From NCBI GenBank assembly GCA_965977975.1, contig CBHCZH010000052.1, positions 1 through 20,440 on the forward strand: a DNA stretch of 20,440 bases, read 5' to 3'. The stretch's first letter is position 1, and each line of letters begins with the position of its first letter. Under the pieces are notes generated by a model. It saw only the letters and a list, made by a program, of their open reading frames with translations, had not been told where the DNA came from and searched no databases. This document shows, in pieces, positions 1-6,137 of the stretch. A program made the position numbers and the translations under genes. The stretch comes from Croceibacterium_A sp965977975. Lineage in GTDB: Bacteria; Pseudomonadota; Alphaproteobacteria; Sphingomonadales; Sphingomonadaceae.

Positions 1-630
1 CACGCCGTCGCCGATTTCCAGGATGGAGACGTCGAATGTACCGCCGCCAAGGTCATAGACGGCGATGGTCTTGCCTTCCTTCTTGTCGAGGCCATAGGCG
101 AGCGCGGCGGCCGTCGGCTCGTTGATGATGCGCAGCACCTCGAGACCGGCGATTTGCCCCGCATCCTTGGTCGCCTGACGCTGCGCGTCATTGAAGTACG
201 CGGGAACGGTGATCACCGCTTGCGCCACGCTCTCGCCGAGATAGCTCTCCGCGGTTTCTTTCATTTTCTGCAGGATGAAGGCGCTGATCTGGCTCGGCGA
301 ATAGTCCTCGCCGCCGGCCTTGACCCAGGCGTCGCCGTTCTTGCCCTTGACGATCGTGTAGGGGACGAGCTCGGTGTCCTTCTTGGTGATCGGATCATCG
401 AAGCGGCGACCGATGAGGCGCTTGACTGCAAACACGGTGTTGTCGCTGTTGGTGACGGCCTGGCGCTTGGCCGGTTGGCCGATCAGCCGCTCGCCATCCT
501 TGGTGAAGGCGACGATCGACGGCGTCGTGCGCGCCCCTTCAGCGTTCTCGATGACCTTGGGCTTGCCCCCTTCCATCACCGCGACGCAGCTGTTGGTCGT
601 GCCGAGGTCGATACCGATAACTTTGGCCAT
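1..630 (-). CDS. dnaK: Chaperone DnaK (Hsp70), N-terminal part
   Basis: ATP-dependent cytosolic chaperone that binds exposed hydrophobic segments, working with DnaJ and GrpE. The visible 210 codons are the first part of the nucleotide-binding domain; the rest, including the substrate-binding domain, lies beyond the left edge. They begin MAKVIGIDLGTTNSCVAV, the first phosphate-binding loop of actin/Hsp70 ATPases. Further on come NEPTAAALAYGLD and DLGGGTFDVSIL, the second phosphate loop. The ATG at 628-630 is the only start that gives the canonical N-terminus. Its nucleotide exchange factor grpE is on the same strand about 1.9 kb upstream but is separated by three plus-strand genes, so dnaK has its own transcript, with a matching heat-shock promoter at 734-764. 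No CIRCE operator is seen upstream. dnaJ usually follows and would be off the window. Confidence 0.98.
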   Translation of the reverse strand, partial: MAKVIGIDLGTTNSCVAVMEGGKPKVIENAEGARTTPSIVAFTKDGERLIGQPAKRQAVTNSDNTVFAVKRLIGRRFDDPITKKDTELVPYTIVKGKNGDAWVKAGGEDYSPSQISAFILQKMKETAESYLGESVAQAVITVPAYFNDAQRQATKDAGQIAGLEVLRIINEPTAAALAYGLDKKEGKTIAVYDLGGGTFDVSILEIGDGV

Positions 631-733
631 AGGTTACCCCACATCCCTTTCTTACGCGTTGGACGCCGCGCTGTCGGTCTCCCGTCCCCCCAAGCGACTT
701 TGGGCGAGACCGGTCGGCGGCTCGATTACGCGG

Positions 734-764
734 CGGATATAGGTGCGCGTCGGCTTGGCACAAG
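734..764 (-). promoter_or_regulatory. RpoH (sigma-32) heat-shock promoter of dnaK
   Basis: On the minus strand, CTTG (764-761) is followed by exactly 17 nt and then CCTATATCCG (743-734). The alphaproteobacterial heat-shock consensus is CTTG-N17-CYTAT-N-T-NN-G, and every specified base matches. The expected transcription start is near 727, giving dnaK a leader of roughly 100 nt. The match is seen directly; RpoH use is inferred from the consensus. Confidence 0.75.
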
Positions 765-783
765 AGCGGTGCCGGGATACAAA
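755..783 (+). promoter_or_regulatory. Candidate sigma-70-type promoter of the PCuAC gene
   Basis: TTGGCA at 755-760 (5 of 6 to TTGACA) and TACAAA at 778-783 (4 of 6 to TATAAT) are separated by 17 nt. The expected start near 790 leaves a leader of about 22 nt that contains the GGGGGAG ribosome-binding site before the ATG at 812. The -35 box sits inside the spacer of the opposing dnaK heat-shock promoter, so the two promoters overlap. Confidence 0.45.
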
Positions 784-811
784 AAAGCTGTGGCAAAGAG
801 GGGGAGAAGAC

Positions 812-1270
812 ATGTCGAAGAGCATCTGGGCCGCCCTGGCCCTCACTGTCGCGGCGCTGGCGCCGGCGGCCTGCAGCGAAACTCCCGAGCAGGCCGAGAC
901 CGCGCCCGAGGCGCCCGAAGGAGTAGCGGTCACGAACGCACGGTTAATGCTGCCGGCGGTCGCGGGTAATCCGGGCGCGGTCTACTTCGACCTGGAGAAC
1001 GCGAGCGAAACGAACAGAGTGATCCGCGCCGTCTCGGTCGCCGGAGCCGGCAACGCGATGATGCATACCGGAGACATGCAGGAAATGGCGCAAGTCGTGA
1101 CACCGCCGGGCGAGACTGTGAAGTTCGCACCGGGTGAACAGCATGTCATGGCGATGGATCTCGCCGATACGGTGGTTCCGGGCGGCCAGGCCGAAGTGAC
1201 GGTCACTTTCGTCGGAGGCGATAAGGTCAGCTTCCCCGCCGAGGTGCGCGCGGCGGGCGATGAACGTTAA
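812..1270 (+). CDS. PCuAC-family periplasmic copper chaperone lipoprotein
   Basis: 152-residue exported protein of the PCuA(C)/DUF461 family, which carries Cu(I) in the periplasm and helps metallate cytochrome oxidase. The N-terminus has a basic start, a hydrophobic stretch and a Cys near residue 20 in PAAC, suggesting a lipoprotein, although the Pro at -3 is atypical of a lipobox. An acidic, Ala- and Pro-rich linker follows, then the beta-sandwich domain. Copper-site candidates are visible: MMHTGDMQEM in the middle and HVM about 20 residues later, the HxM that ends the family motif. The ATG at 812 is preferred to an upstream GTG at 743 because it has a strong GGGGGAG site and places the signal peptide at the N-terminus. 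The next gene starts 9 nt downstream, so the two are probably cotranscribed. No cytochrome oxidase or SCO gene is nearby. Confidence 0.85.
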   Translation: MSKSIWAALALTVAALAPAACSETPEQAETAPEAPEGVAVTNARLMLPAVAGNPGAVYFDLENASETNRVIRAVSVAGAGNAMMHTGDMQEMAQVVTPPGETVKFAPGEQHVMAMDLADTVVPGGQAEVTVTFVGGDKVSFPAEVRAAGDER

Positions 1271-1279
1271 AGGAGAGGA

Positions 1280-1780
1280 GTGCTGACCAAGCCGGCGCTT
1301 GGTTGTCCGGTCGGCGGCGAGCGCCCGCTCAGCGAGGGCGAAGTCGCCCTCGCCCGCAGCGTGTTCGGCAAGGCGATCGATTTTTCCAAGGTCACGATCC
1401 GGCGCCGCAAGTTCTTTCCGTTCCAGCCGCGCAGGATTACCATGGCGCCGCGCGGGCACCTGCATTTTCATCCGCTTGGCACCGCCTATTGCGACGATTT
1501 CTCAACTATGTCGCCGCTCCGTCAAGGCCTTTTCATCCACGAGATGACGCATGTCTGGCAGACCCAGACGCGCGGCGACTGGTACCTGATCCTGCACCGC
1601 CACCCGTGGTGCCGTTACGACTACAGCCTCAAGCCCGGCTGGAAGCTCGAGCAATACGGAATCGAACAGCAGGCCGAGATCGTGCGGCATGCGTTCCTAC
1701 TCAGACATGGGGTGAAATTGCCGGGGACCGCCGACCCGTCGGCCTACGATTTGCTGGTTGATTTTCCCGGAGCAGGATAG
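1280..1780 (+). CDS. 'Vgr-related' HExxH metallopeptidase-like protein
   Basis: 166-residue protein resembling short proteins annotated as 'vgr related protein' in Sphingomonadales; the role is unknown. It contains HEMTHVWQ at residues 87-94, a zincin HExxH motif resembling the HELAHVVQQ of DUF4157 domains. GIEQQAE (127-133) could supply the third zinc ligand, Glu129. There is no signal peptide or membrane segment, and the protein is rich in aromatic residues and His around the motif (HLHFHP, LHRHPWC). The start is GTG at 1280, 4 nt after AGGAG (1271-1275), with the gene just downstream of the PCuAC gene, so an operon is likely. No other type VI secretion or contractile-injection gene is in the window, so the name should not be taken as function. 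That it is a peptidase is inferred from the motif only. Confidence 0.75.
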   Translation: MLTKPALGCPVGGERPLSEGEVALARSVFGKAIDFSKVTIRRRKFFPFQPRRITMAPRGHLHFHPLGTAYCDDFSTMSPLRQGLFIHEMTHVWQTQTRGDWYLILHRHPWCRYDYSLKPGWKLEQYGIEQQAEIVRHAFLLRHGVKLPGTADPSAYDLLVDFPGAG

Positions 1781-1805
1781 GCTGGCGGTCGAGGGAGGAT
1801 TTGCG

Positions 1806-2309
1806 ATGGATGAAGTGCGCGACAGCTTCCGGCCTTCGACCGCGGGCTGGATTCGAGGCACCGCCGCCGGGCTCGGCACGGTGCTGCTGGGAATCGCGGG
1901 CATCGTCGGCCTGATCGGTTCGGGTGGCGATTGGGGTCCTTGGCCGCTCGCGTTGACCGGCATCGCCGTGCTGATCGTGCTGTGGAAGTGGATCGAAAAC
2001 ATGGCCGCGAAGTACGAGGTCACGCCCGAGCGGCTGATCGTACGCCGCGGAATCGTCTTCAAGACCATCGACGAGATCGAGCTCTATCGAATCAAGGACG
2101 TCCGGATGGACTTCTCACTGCTCAATCAATGGGCGGGCATCGGCAACATCTGCGTGTCGTCGAGCGACGAGACGACCCGCGTCGGCGATCTCGTCATGCG
2201 CTACATCGACAAGGCGCAGCCGCGGCGCGAGGAGCTGCGGCGCCTGGTCGACGCCGCCCGCCAACGGCGCGGGGTGCGCGAGATCGACATGGCGCACGAT
2301 CACGTTTGA
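1806..2309 (+). CDS. Bacterial PH-domain membrane protein (bPH2/DUF304 type)
   Basis: 167-residue predicted inner-membrane protein of unknown biochemical role. The first 20 residues are polar. Two hydrophobic segments follow: GTVLLGIAGIVGLIG (about 22-36) and WPLALTGIAVLIVLWKW (about 43-59). After them comes the cytoplasmic PH-like domain with the typical order YEVTPERLIVRRGIVFK, then DEIELYRIKDVRMDFSLL, a glycine-containing strand (WAGIGNICVSSSD) and a C-terminal helix with many Arg and Glu. The ATG at 1806 follows GGGAGGAT (1793-1800) with good spacing; an upstream in-frame start at 1758 would overlap the previous gene and lacks such a site. It is 25 nt after the metallopeptidase-like gene and probably ends that three-gene transcript. 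Confidence 0.85.
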   Translation: MDEVRDSFRPSTAGWIRGTAAGLGTVLLGIAGIVGLIGSGGDWGPWPLALTGIAVLIVLWKWIENMAAKYEVTPERLIVRRGIVFKTIDEIELYRIKDVRMDFSLLNQWAGIGNICVSSSDETTRVGDLVMRYIDKAQPRREELRRLVDAARQRRGVREIDMAHDHV

Positions 2310-2328
2310 GGATTGCCCCCCTTCACGC

Positions 2329-2535
2329 GTGCCGAGGCAGCGCGATCCTCACATCTACTTCCACCGCGTGCGGCCCTACATCCACGGCCGGGCGAACAAC
2401 CGCGGCGAGCTACATCAACAAGCCGGCCGGCTCGATCGTGGGGAACGATCCCGACATCGACACCGGCGGCACTCCGTTCATGAAGTACAAGAGCACCGCG
2501 ACGAGAAACGCGCGCAGCTGGTTTGGGCGCTCTAG
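2329..2535 (+). pseudogene. Decayed indoleamine 2,3-dioxygenase-like gene remnant
   Basis: The ~220 bases between the PH-domain gene and grpE hold pieces of one protein family in two alternating frames. Frame 1 from about 2344 reads DPHIYFHRVRPYIHG, like the FYxRVRxYxxG segment of haem-containing indoleamine 2,3-dioxygenases. Frame 2 from about 2408 reads SYINKPAGSIVG and then DTGGTPFMKY, matching the KYIxxPA and GTGGTxFM C-terminal segments. Frame 1 then resumes with EHRDEKRAQLVWAL and a stop at 2533-2535. Joining KY to EHRDE needs only one lost base near 2487. About 150 residues of the family between the first and second pieces, including the catalytic centre and the proximal His region, are absent. 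Family assignment is from memory of motifs and was not checked by alignment. Confidence 0.65.
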
Positions 2536-3116
2536 CCAGGCTTCTTGGCCACACCGACCATTGCCGGGCGCAGCAGGCGGTCCTTGATCATGTAGCCGGC
2601 CTGCATTTCCTGCACCACGGTGCCCGGTTCGGCCTCCTCGCTCGGGATCTCGAGCATGGCCTGGTGCTGGTGTGGGTCGAGCGGCAGACCGATGGCCGCG
2701 ATACGGGTCACGCCGTGGAGGCCGAACACCTTGTCGAGCTCGCGCTGAGTCGCCTCGATGCCGGCGAGGAAGTTCTTCAGCTTCTCGTCCTCGCGCATCT
2801 CGGGCGGAACGTGATCGAGCGCGCGGGCGAGATTGTCGGCGACCGAGAGGATGTCGCGGGCAAAGCCGGTCGCGGCATAAGCGCGCGCGTCCTGAATGTC
2901 CTTCTCCATCCGCCGGCGTACGTTCTGCACCTCGGCCTTGGCGTAGAGCATCTCCTGCTGCGCCTTCTCGAGGTCGCCTCGCAGGAGATCGAGCGAGTCC
3001 TCGAACGTGCCCTCTTCGGGGGTTCCGGGAGCGCCTTTGTCGAGCAACTCCTCGGGCACGCCCGCCAGTTCCTTCTCGACCGCTTCGTCACGCGAATTAT
3101 TGTTCTGCGTCATCAT
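2532..3116 (-). CDS. grpE: Nucleotide exchange factor GrpE
   Basis: Cytosolic cochaperone that drives ADP release from DnaK. The 194 residues show the family order: an acidic, variable N-terminus (to about 45), a long coiled-coil helix (LRGDLEKAQQEMLYAKAEVQ, about 45-64) with NVRRRMEKDIQDA next, the four-helix region (ARDILSVADNLARALDH), and a C-terminal beta-wing with the signature GTVVQEMQAGYMIKDRLLRPA near 168-188. Two adjacent ATGs (3116 and 3113) are possible and I use the first; the ribosome-binding site is weak, which fits translation following hrcA closely. The gene starts 12 nt after hrcA ends, so the pair is an operon. The stop codon overlaps the end of the decayed dioxygenase remnant on the other strand. 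Confidence 0.97.
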   Translation of the reverse strand: MMTQNNNSRDEAVEKELAGVPEELLDKGAPGTPEEGTFEDSLDLLRGDLEKAQQEMLYAKAEVQNVRRRMEKDIQDARAYAATGFARDILSVADNLARALDHVPPEMREDEKLKNFLAGIEATQRELDKVFGLHGVTRIAAIGLPLDPHQHQAMLEIPSEEAEPGTVVQEMQAGYMIKDRLLRPAMVGVAKKPG

Positions 3117-3128
3117 TGTTCCGGGTTT

Positions 3129-4169
3129 TCAGCCAATGCGTTTGCCCAGCGAGCGGGCGGTGAAATCCACCATGGGCACGACTCTCGCGTAATTCAACCG
3201 GGTGGGTCCGATCACTCCGAGCACGCCGACCACCCTGCCCTCTCGGTCGCGGTAGGGCGCGGCGATCACCGACGAACCCGACAACGCGAACAACCGGTTC
3301 TCGCTGCCGATGAAGATCCGCGTCGCCTCGGCCTCGCGCGCCTGGTCGAGCAATTCCGCGACCGATTGCTTATCCTCGAGGTCGTCGAGCAACGAGCGGA
3401 CCCGCTCGATGTCGTGGAGCGCCGCCTCGTCGAGCAACTTCGCCTGGCCGCGCACGATCAGCACCGGGCGCCGCGCCGCGTCCTCGCTCCACACGGCGAG
3501 GCCACGCTCGACGAGTTCGCGGCTCGCAGCGTCGAGCGCGCTCTTGCCCGATGCGATCTCCGCCTGCATCGCGCGGGCTGCCTCGGCCAGCGTGCGGCCC
3601 GTGAGGCGTGAGGTGACGTAGTTCGACGCTTCTTGCAGCGCTGTGAGGGGAGTGCCGGGCGCCACTTGCAGCACCCTGTTCTCGATCGAACCGTCTTCTC
3701 CGACCAGGACCACCAGCGCGCGGCCCTGATCGAGCGCGACGATGTTCATCTGCGCCAGACGCGGCTCACGGCGCGGAACCATGACCATTCCCGCGGCACC
3801 GGAAATATCGGATAGCACCGCGCTCGTCGCCTCGAGTGCCGCCTCGATCGGCCCCGGTTGCGCGAGCCGCCGCTCGATCGCCGCCCGTTCCTGTGCCGAG
3901 GGCTCGGCAACCTGCATCATCCCGTCGACGAACAGCCTAAGGCCCTGTTCGGTCGGCATTCGTCCCGCGCTGGTATGCGGCGCGGCCAGCAGGCCGAGCG
4001 TCTCGAGCTCGCTCAGCACCGAACGGATCGATGCCGGCGAGAGGTTGACGCCGCCCTCCGCGAGGGTTTTCGACCCGACGGGCACACCGCTGTCGAGATA
4101 GCCCTCGACCACCAAGCGAAATATTGCGCGGGCGCGTTCGGTCAGTTCGCTTACCGGGGGAGAGGCCAT
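3129..4169 (-). CDS. hrcA: Heat-inducible transcription repressor HrcA
   Basis: Repressor that binds CIRCE operators and is kept active by GroEL; in alphaproteobacteria it usually controls groESL. The 346-residue product has the N-terminal winged helix (VGSKTLAEGGVNLSP, SIRSVLSELETLGLL and HTSAGRMPTEQGLRLFVD, about residues 31-82). A GAF-like core and the C-terminal signature (IGPTRLNYARVVPMVDF) follow. The ATG at 4169 gives the usual family length and N-terminus (MASPPVSELTERARAIFRLV); extension to 4262 would run through rph. No CIRCE element (TTAGCACTC-N9-GAGTGCTAA) was seen in the window, so targets must lie elsewhere. The promoter region is the 52-bp gap to rph, which holds a different dyad (4175-4201). 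Confidence 0.96.
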   Translation of the reverse strand: MASPPVSELTERARAIFRLVVEGYLDSGVPVGSKTLAEGGVNLSPASIRSVLSELETLGLLAAPHTSAGRMPTEQGLRLFVDGMMQVAEPSAQERAAIERRLAQPGPIEAALEATSAVLSDISGAAGMVMVPRREPRLAQMNIVALDQGRALVVLVGEDGSIENRVLQVAPGTPLTALQEASNYVTSRLTGRTLAEAARAMQAEIASGKSALDAASRELVERGLAVWSEDAARRPVLIVRGQAKLLDEAALHDIERVRSLLDDLEDKQSVAELLDQAREAEATRIFIGSENRLFALSGSSVIAAPYRDREGRVVGVLGVIGPTRLNYARVVPMVDFTARSLGKRIG

Positions 4170-4174
4170 GACAG

Positions 4175-4201
4175 GGCTCGATCTAGACGCTAGGGCGAGC
4201 C
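4175..4201. promoter_or_regulatory. 27-bp dyad between hrcA and rph
   Basis: Outer arms GGCTCG (4175-4180) and CGAGCC (4196-4201) enclose inner CTAG (4183-4186) and CTAG (4190-4193), separated by a 3-nt centre (ACG). Only two positions per arm are unpaired (AT against GG). It is the main structure in the 52-bp divergent gap and lies 5 nt upstream of the hrcA start codon. It could be an operator acting on either gene or an RNA hairpin masking hrcA initiation. It does not resemble CIRCE. The symmetry is seen; function is inferred. Confidence 0.4.
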
Positions 4202-4221
4202 TTTCAAAGATTGGAGTTCCC

Positions 4222-4938
4222 ATGCGACCATCCGGCCGTGCGCCCGACGAAATGCGCGCCATCGAGATCCAGACCGGCTACACCAAGCACGCGGAGGGAT
4301 CGGTGCTTGTCTCGTTCGGCGACACGCGCGTGATCGTCACCGCGAGCGTCGAGGAGAAGGTTCCGCCGTTCCTGCGCGGCAAGGCGCAAGGGTGGGTCAC
4401 TGCCGAATACTCGATGCTGCCACGCGCGACGCATACCCGCGGCAGCCGCGAGGCTGCGAAAGGCAAGCAGAGTGGCCGGACGCAGGAAATCCAGCGGCTT
4501 ATCGGGCGTTCCTTGCGCGCGGTGACAGACCTCTCGAAGCTCGGGGAGCGCCAGGTCGTCCTCGATTGCGACGTCATCCAAGCCGACGGCGGCACGCGCA
4601 CTGCGGCTATCTCGGGCGCCTGGGTGGCATTACGGCTTGCAGTGGACAAACTGATGGCGGCCGGGGCAATCGCCGAGGACCCGATCGAGAGCAAGATCGC
4701 GGCGGTCAGCTGCGGCATCTGCAACGGCGTGCCGGTGCTCGATCTCGACTACTCCGAGGATTCCTGCGCCGACGCCGACGCCAACTTCGTGCTGCTCGAA
4801 GGCGGCAAGATCGCCGAGGTCCAGGCGACCGCCGAGGGCGCCTGCTACGACGAAGAGAGTCTGCTCCGCCTGCTGCGCCTCGCCCGCATCGGCTGCGAGC
4901 GGATCTTTACCGCACAGGAAGCGGCTGTCGCGAAGTGA
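4222..4938 (+). CDS. rph: Ribonuclease PH
   Basis: Phosphate-dependent 3'-to-5' exoribonuclease that trims the 3' ends of tRNA precursors; it forms a hexamer in the cytosol. The 238-residue length is normal. The N-terminus MRPSGRAPDEMRAIEI and then GSVLVSFGDTRVIVTASV, EYSMLPRATHTR, GRTQEIQRLIGRSLRAV, DCDVIQADGGTRTAAISGA and a C-terminal EVQATAEG run in family order. The RNA-binding Arg cluster and the phosphate-site segment (GGTRTAAISG) are intact. The ATG at 4222 follows TTGGAG (4211-4216); an upstream ATG at 4168 overlaps hrcA and would add residues the family lacks. The stop codon overlaps the rdgB start (GTGA), so the two are translationally coupled. Confidence 0.97.
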   Translation: MRPSGRAPDEMRAIEIQTGYTKHAEGSVLVSFGDTRVIVTASVEEKVPPFLRGKAQGWVTAEYSMLPRATHTRGSREAAKGKQSGRTQEIQRLIGRSLRAVTDLSKLGERQVVLDCDVIQADGGTRTAAISGAWVALRLAVDKLMAAGAIAEDPIESKIAAVSCGICNGVPVLDLDYSEDSCADADANFVLLEGGKIAEVQATAEGACYDEESLLRLLRLARIGCERIFTAQEAAVAK

Positions 4939-5561
4939 CTCGGCGCGTCGGCTCCGGCAAGCTGGTCATCGCCACGCACAACGCGGGCAAACTCAAGGAA
5001 ATCGCCGCGCTGCTCGCGCCTTATGGTGTGGATTGTCTCTCGGCCGGTTCGCTCGGCTTGCCCGAGCCGGCCGAGAACGGGCGCACTTTCGTCGACAATG
5101 CGCTGATCAAGGCCACCGCGGCGGCGGAAAGCTCCGGCCTGCCTTCGCTCGCCGACGATAGCGGGCTGTCGGTGGCGGCGCTCGACGGCCGCCCAGGTGT
5201 CTGGACAGCGGACTGGGCCGAGCGGCAGTGGTTCGAAGGCGATCCGGGCCGCGACTGGGACATGGCGATGGGCAAAGTCGAGGGGATGCTGCAGGCGAAG
5301 GGCCCCGACACCCCGCGCCACGCGTGGTTCACCTGCGTGCTCGCGCTCGCCTGGCCCGACGGCGAGCACGCGGTTTACGAAGGCCGCGCCGAGGGCACGC
5401 TCACCTGGCCGCCGCGCGGGAGAATGGGTTTCGGCTACGATCCGGTGTTCGTGCCGCGCGGTTACGAACAGACCTTCGCCGAGCTCGACCCCGACGAAAA
5501 GCACCGCATCAGCCACCGCGCCGATGCTTTCGACAAGCTCGTTGCCGAGCAATTCGCTTAG
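4935..5561 (+). CDS. rdgB: dITP/XTP pyrophosphatase (RdgB/HAM1)
   Basis: House-cleaning enzyme that hydrolyses dITP, ITP and XTP to monophosphates and pyrophosphate, keeping deaminated purines out of nucleic acids. The 208 residues open with LVIATHNAGKLKEI, the substrate-binding SxNxxK-type loop. They continue with SLADDSGLSVAALDGRPGV, where the Asp pair holds the catalytic metal, then GFGYDPVFVP and EKHRISHRADAF, the purine-recognition SHR motif. The GTG start at 4935 overlaps the rph stop by 4 nt and gives the normal N-terminus; no better start is present. The end overlaps by 4 nt the convergent CAP-domain gene, leaving no room for a terminator between them. Confidence 0.96.
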   Translation: MTRRVGSGKLVIATHNAGKLKEIAALLAPYGVDCLSAGSLGLPEPAENGRTFVDNALIKATAAAESSGLPSLADDSGLSVAALDGRPGVWTADWAERQWFEGDPGRDWDMAMGKVEGMLQAKGPDTPRHAWFTCVLALAWPDGEHAVYEGRAEGTLTWPPRGRMGFGYDPVFVPRGYEQTFAELDPDEKHRISHRADAFDKLVAEQFA

Positions 5562-6100
5562 TACGCGACCTGCCCCATCCAGTTGCCCGCGGGCCAGTAG
5601 CGGCAAACCAGGAAATCATCCTTCGCGCCGCGCGCCACGGCGCAGCCGACCTCGCGGGTGTTGCGCCACACGACCTGGGTGTAGTGCCCGACGTCCTGCC
5701 ACCGGCCCGTGCGCGAGATGTTCGGGAACGCAGCGTGGATGTAGTGCTGACGTTCGCCTATGAAAGCGCCGATCATCGTATCGGGTCCGTAGTAGCCGGC
5801 TGAGCCCATCCACAGGTTCTCGCCCGCCCCGCCCGCTTCCTCGTGGGTCGCGTGCCGCATCCGCCCTTCGCGGGCGAGCACCTGGGCCCAGCCCTGCGCC
5901 TCGCGGGCAAGCTTGCTGCTCCAGGCTAGCCGGGGCACGCCGGCCTCGTCGCGCGCACGGTTGTGCTGCGTGAGCAGCTCGCGCGCGAAGGCGTTGGGTT
6001 GTGATACGGTGCGCTCCGCGGCAACCCCGCTCGCAGCGCCCAATGCAATGAGCGGCGCACAAAGCGCCGCGACGATCCGACCCGTCCACATGGTTGTCAT
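5558..6100 (-). CDS. Secreted CAP (SCP/PR-1) domain protein
   Basis: 180-residue exported protein with a single CAP domain; bacterial members have no agreed activity. A signal peptide is visible (MTTMWTGRIVAALCAP, then LIALGAASGVAA, cleavage likely before ERTVSQ). The domain follows with NRARDEAGVPRLAWSSKLA, the His of HATHEE, GENLW, the CAP1-type signature GHYTQVVWRNT and the CAP2-type signature CRYWPAGNWMGQ. The two Cys (in REVGC and FLVCRYW) could pair in the periplasm. The ATG at 6100 keeps a complete signal peptide; 6091 is also possible, and a GTG at 6124 would add residues before it. It is divergent from hemW (37 nt, containing the perfect palindrome AACCGCGGTT at 6110-6119) and convergent with rdgB. 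Confidence 0.9.
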   Translation of the reverse strand: MTTMWTGRIVAALCAPLIALGAASGVAAERTVSQPNAFARELLTQHNRARDEAGVPRLAWSSKLAREAQGWAQVLAREGRMRHATHEEAGGAGENLWMGSAGYYGPDTMIGAFIGERQHYIHAAFPNISRTGRWQDVGHYTQVVWRNTREVGCAVARGAKDDFLVCRYWPAGNWMGQVAY

Positions 6101-6137
6101 TCTTGACGGAACCGCGGTTAACACCGACTGAAGGGGT

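Noticed and set aside
1280..1780. Part of a type VI or contractile injection system
   Set aside because: Only the family label suggests it; no sheath, tube, baseplate or effector gene is visible.
4168..4221. Upstream start for RNase PH
   Set aside because: It would overlap hrcA and add residues not found in the family; the ATG at 4222 has a good ribosome-binding site and the canonical N-terminus.
4170..4221. CIRCE operator for HrcA autoregulation
   Set aside because: The dyad present has GGCTCG and CTAG arms and no resemblance to TTAGCACTC/GAGTGCTAA.
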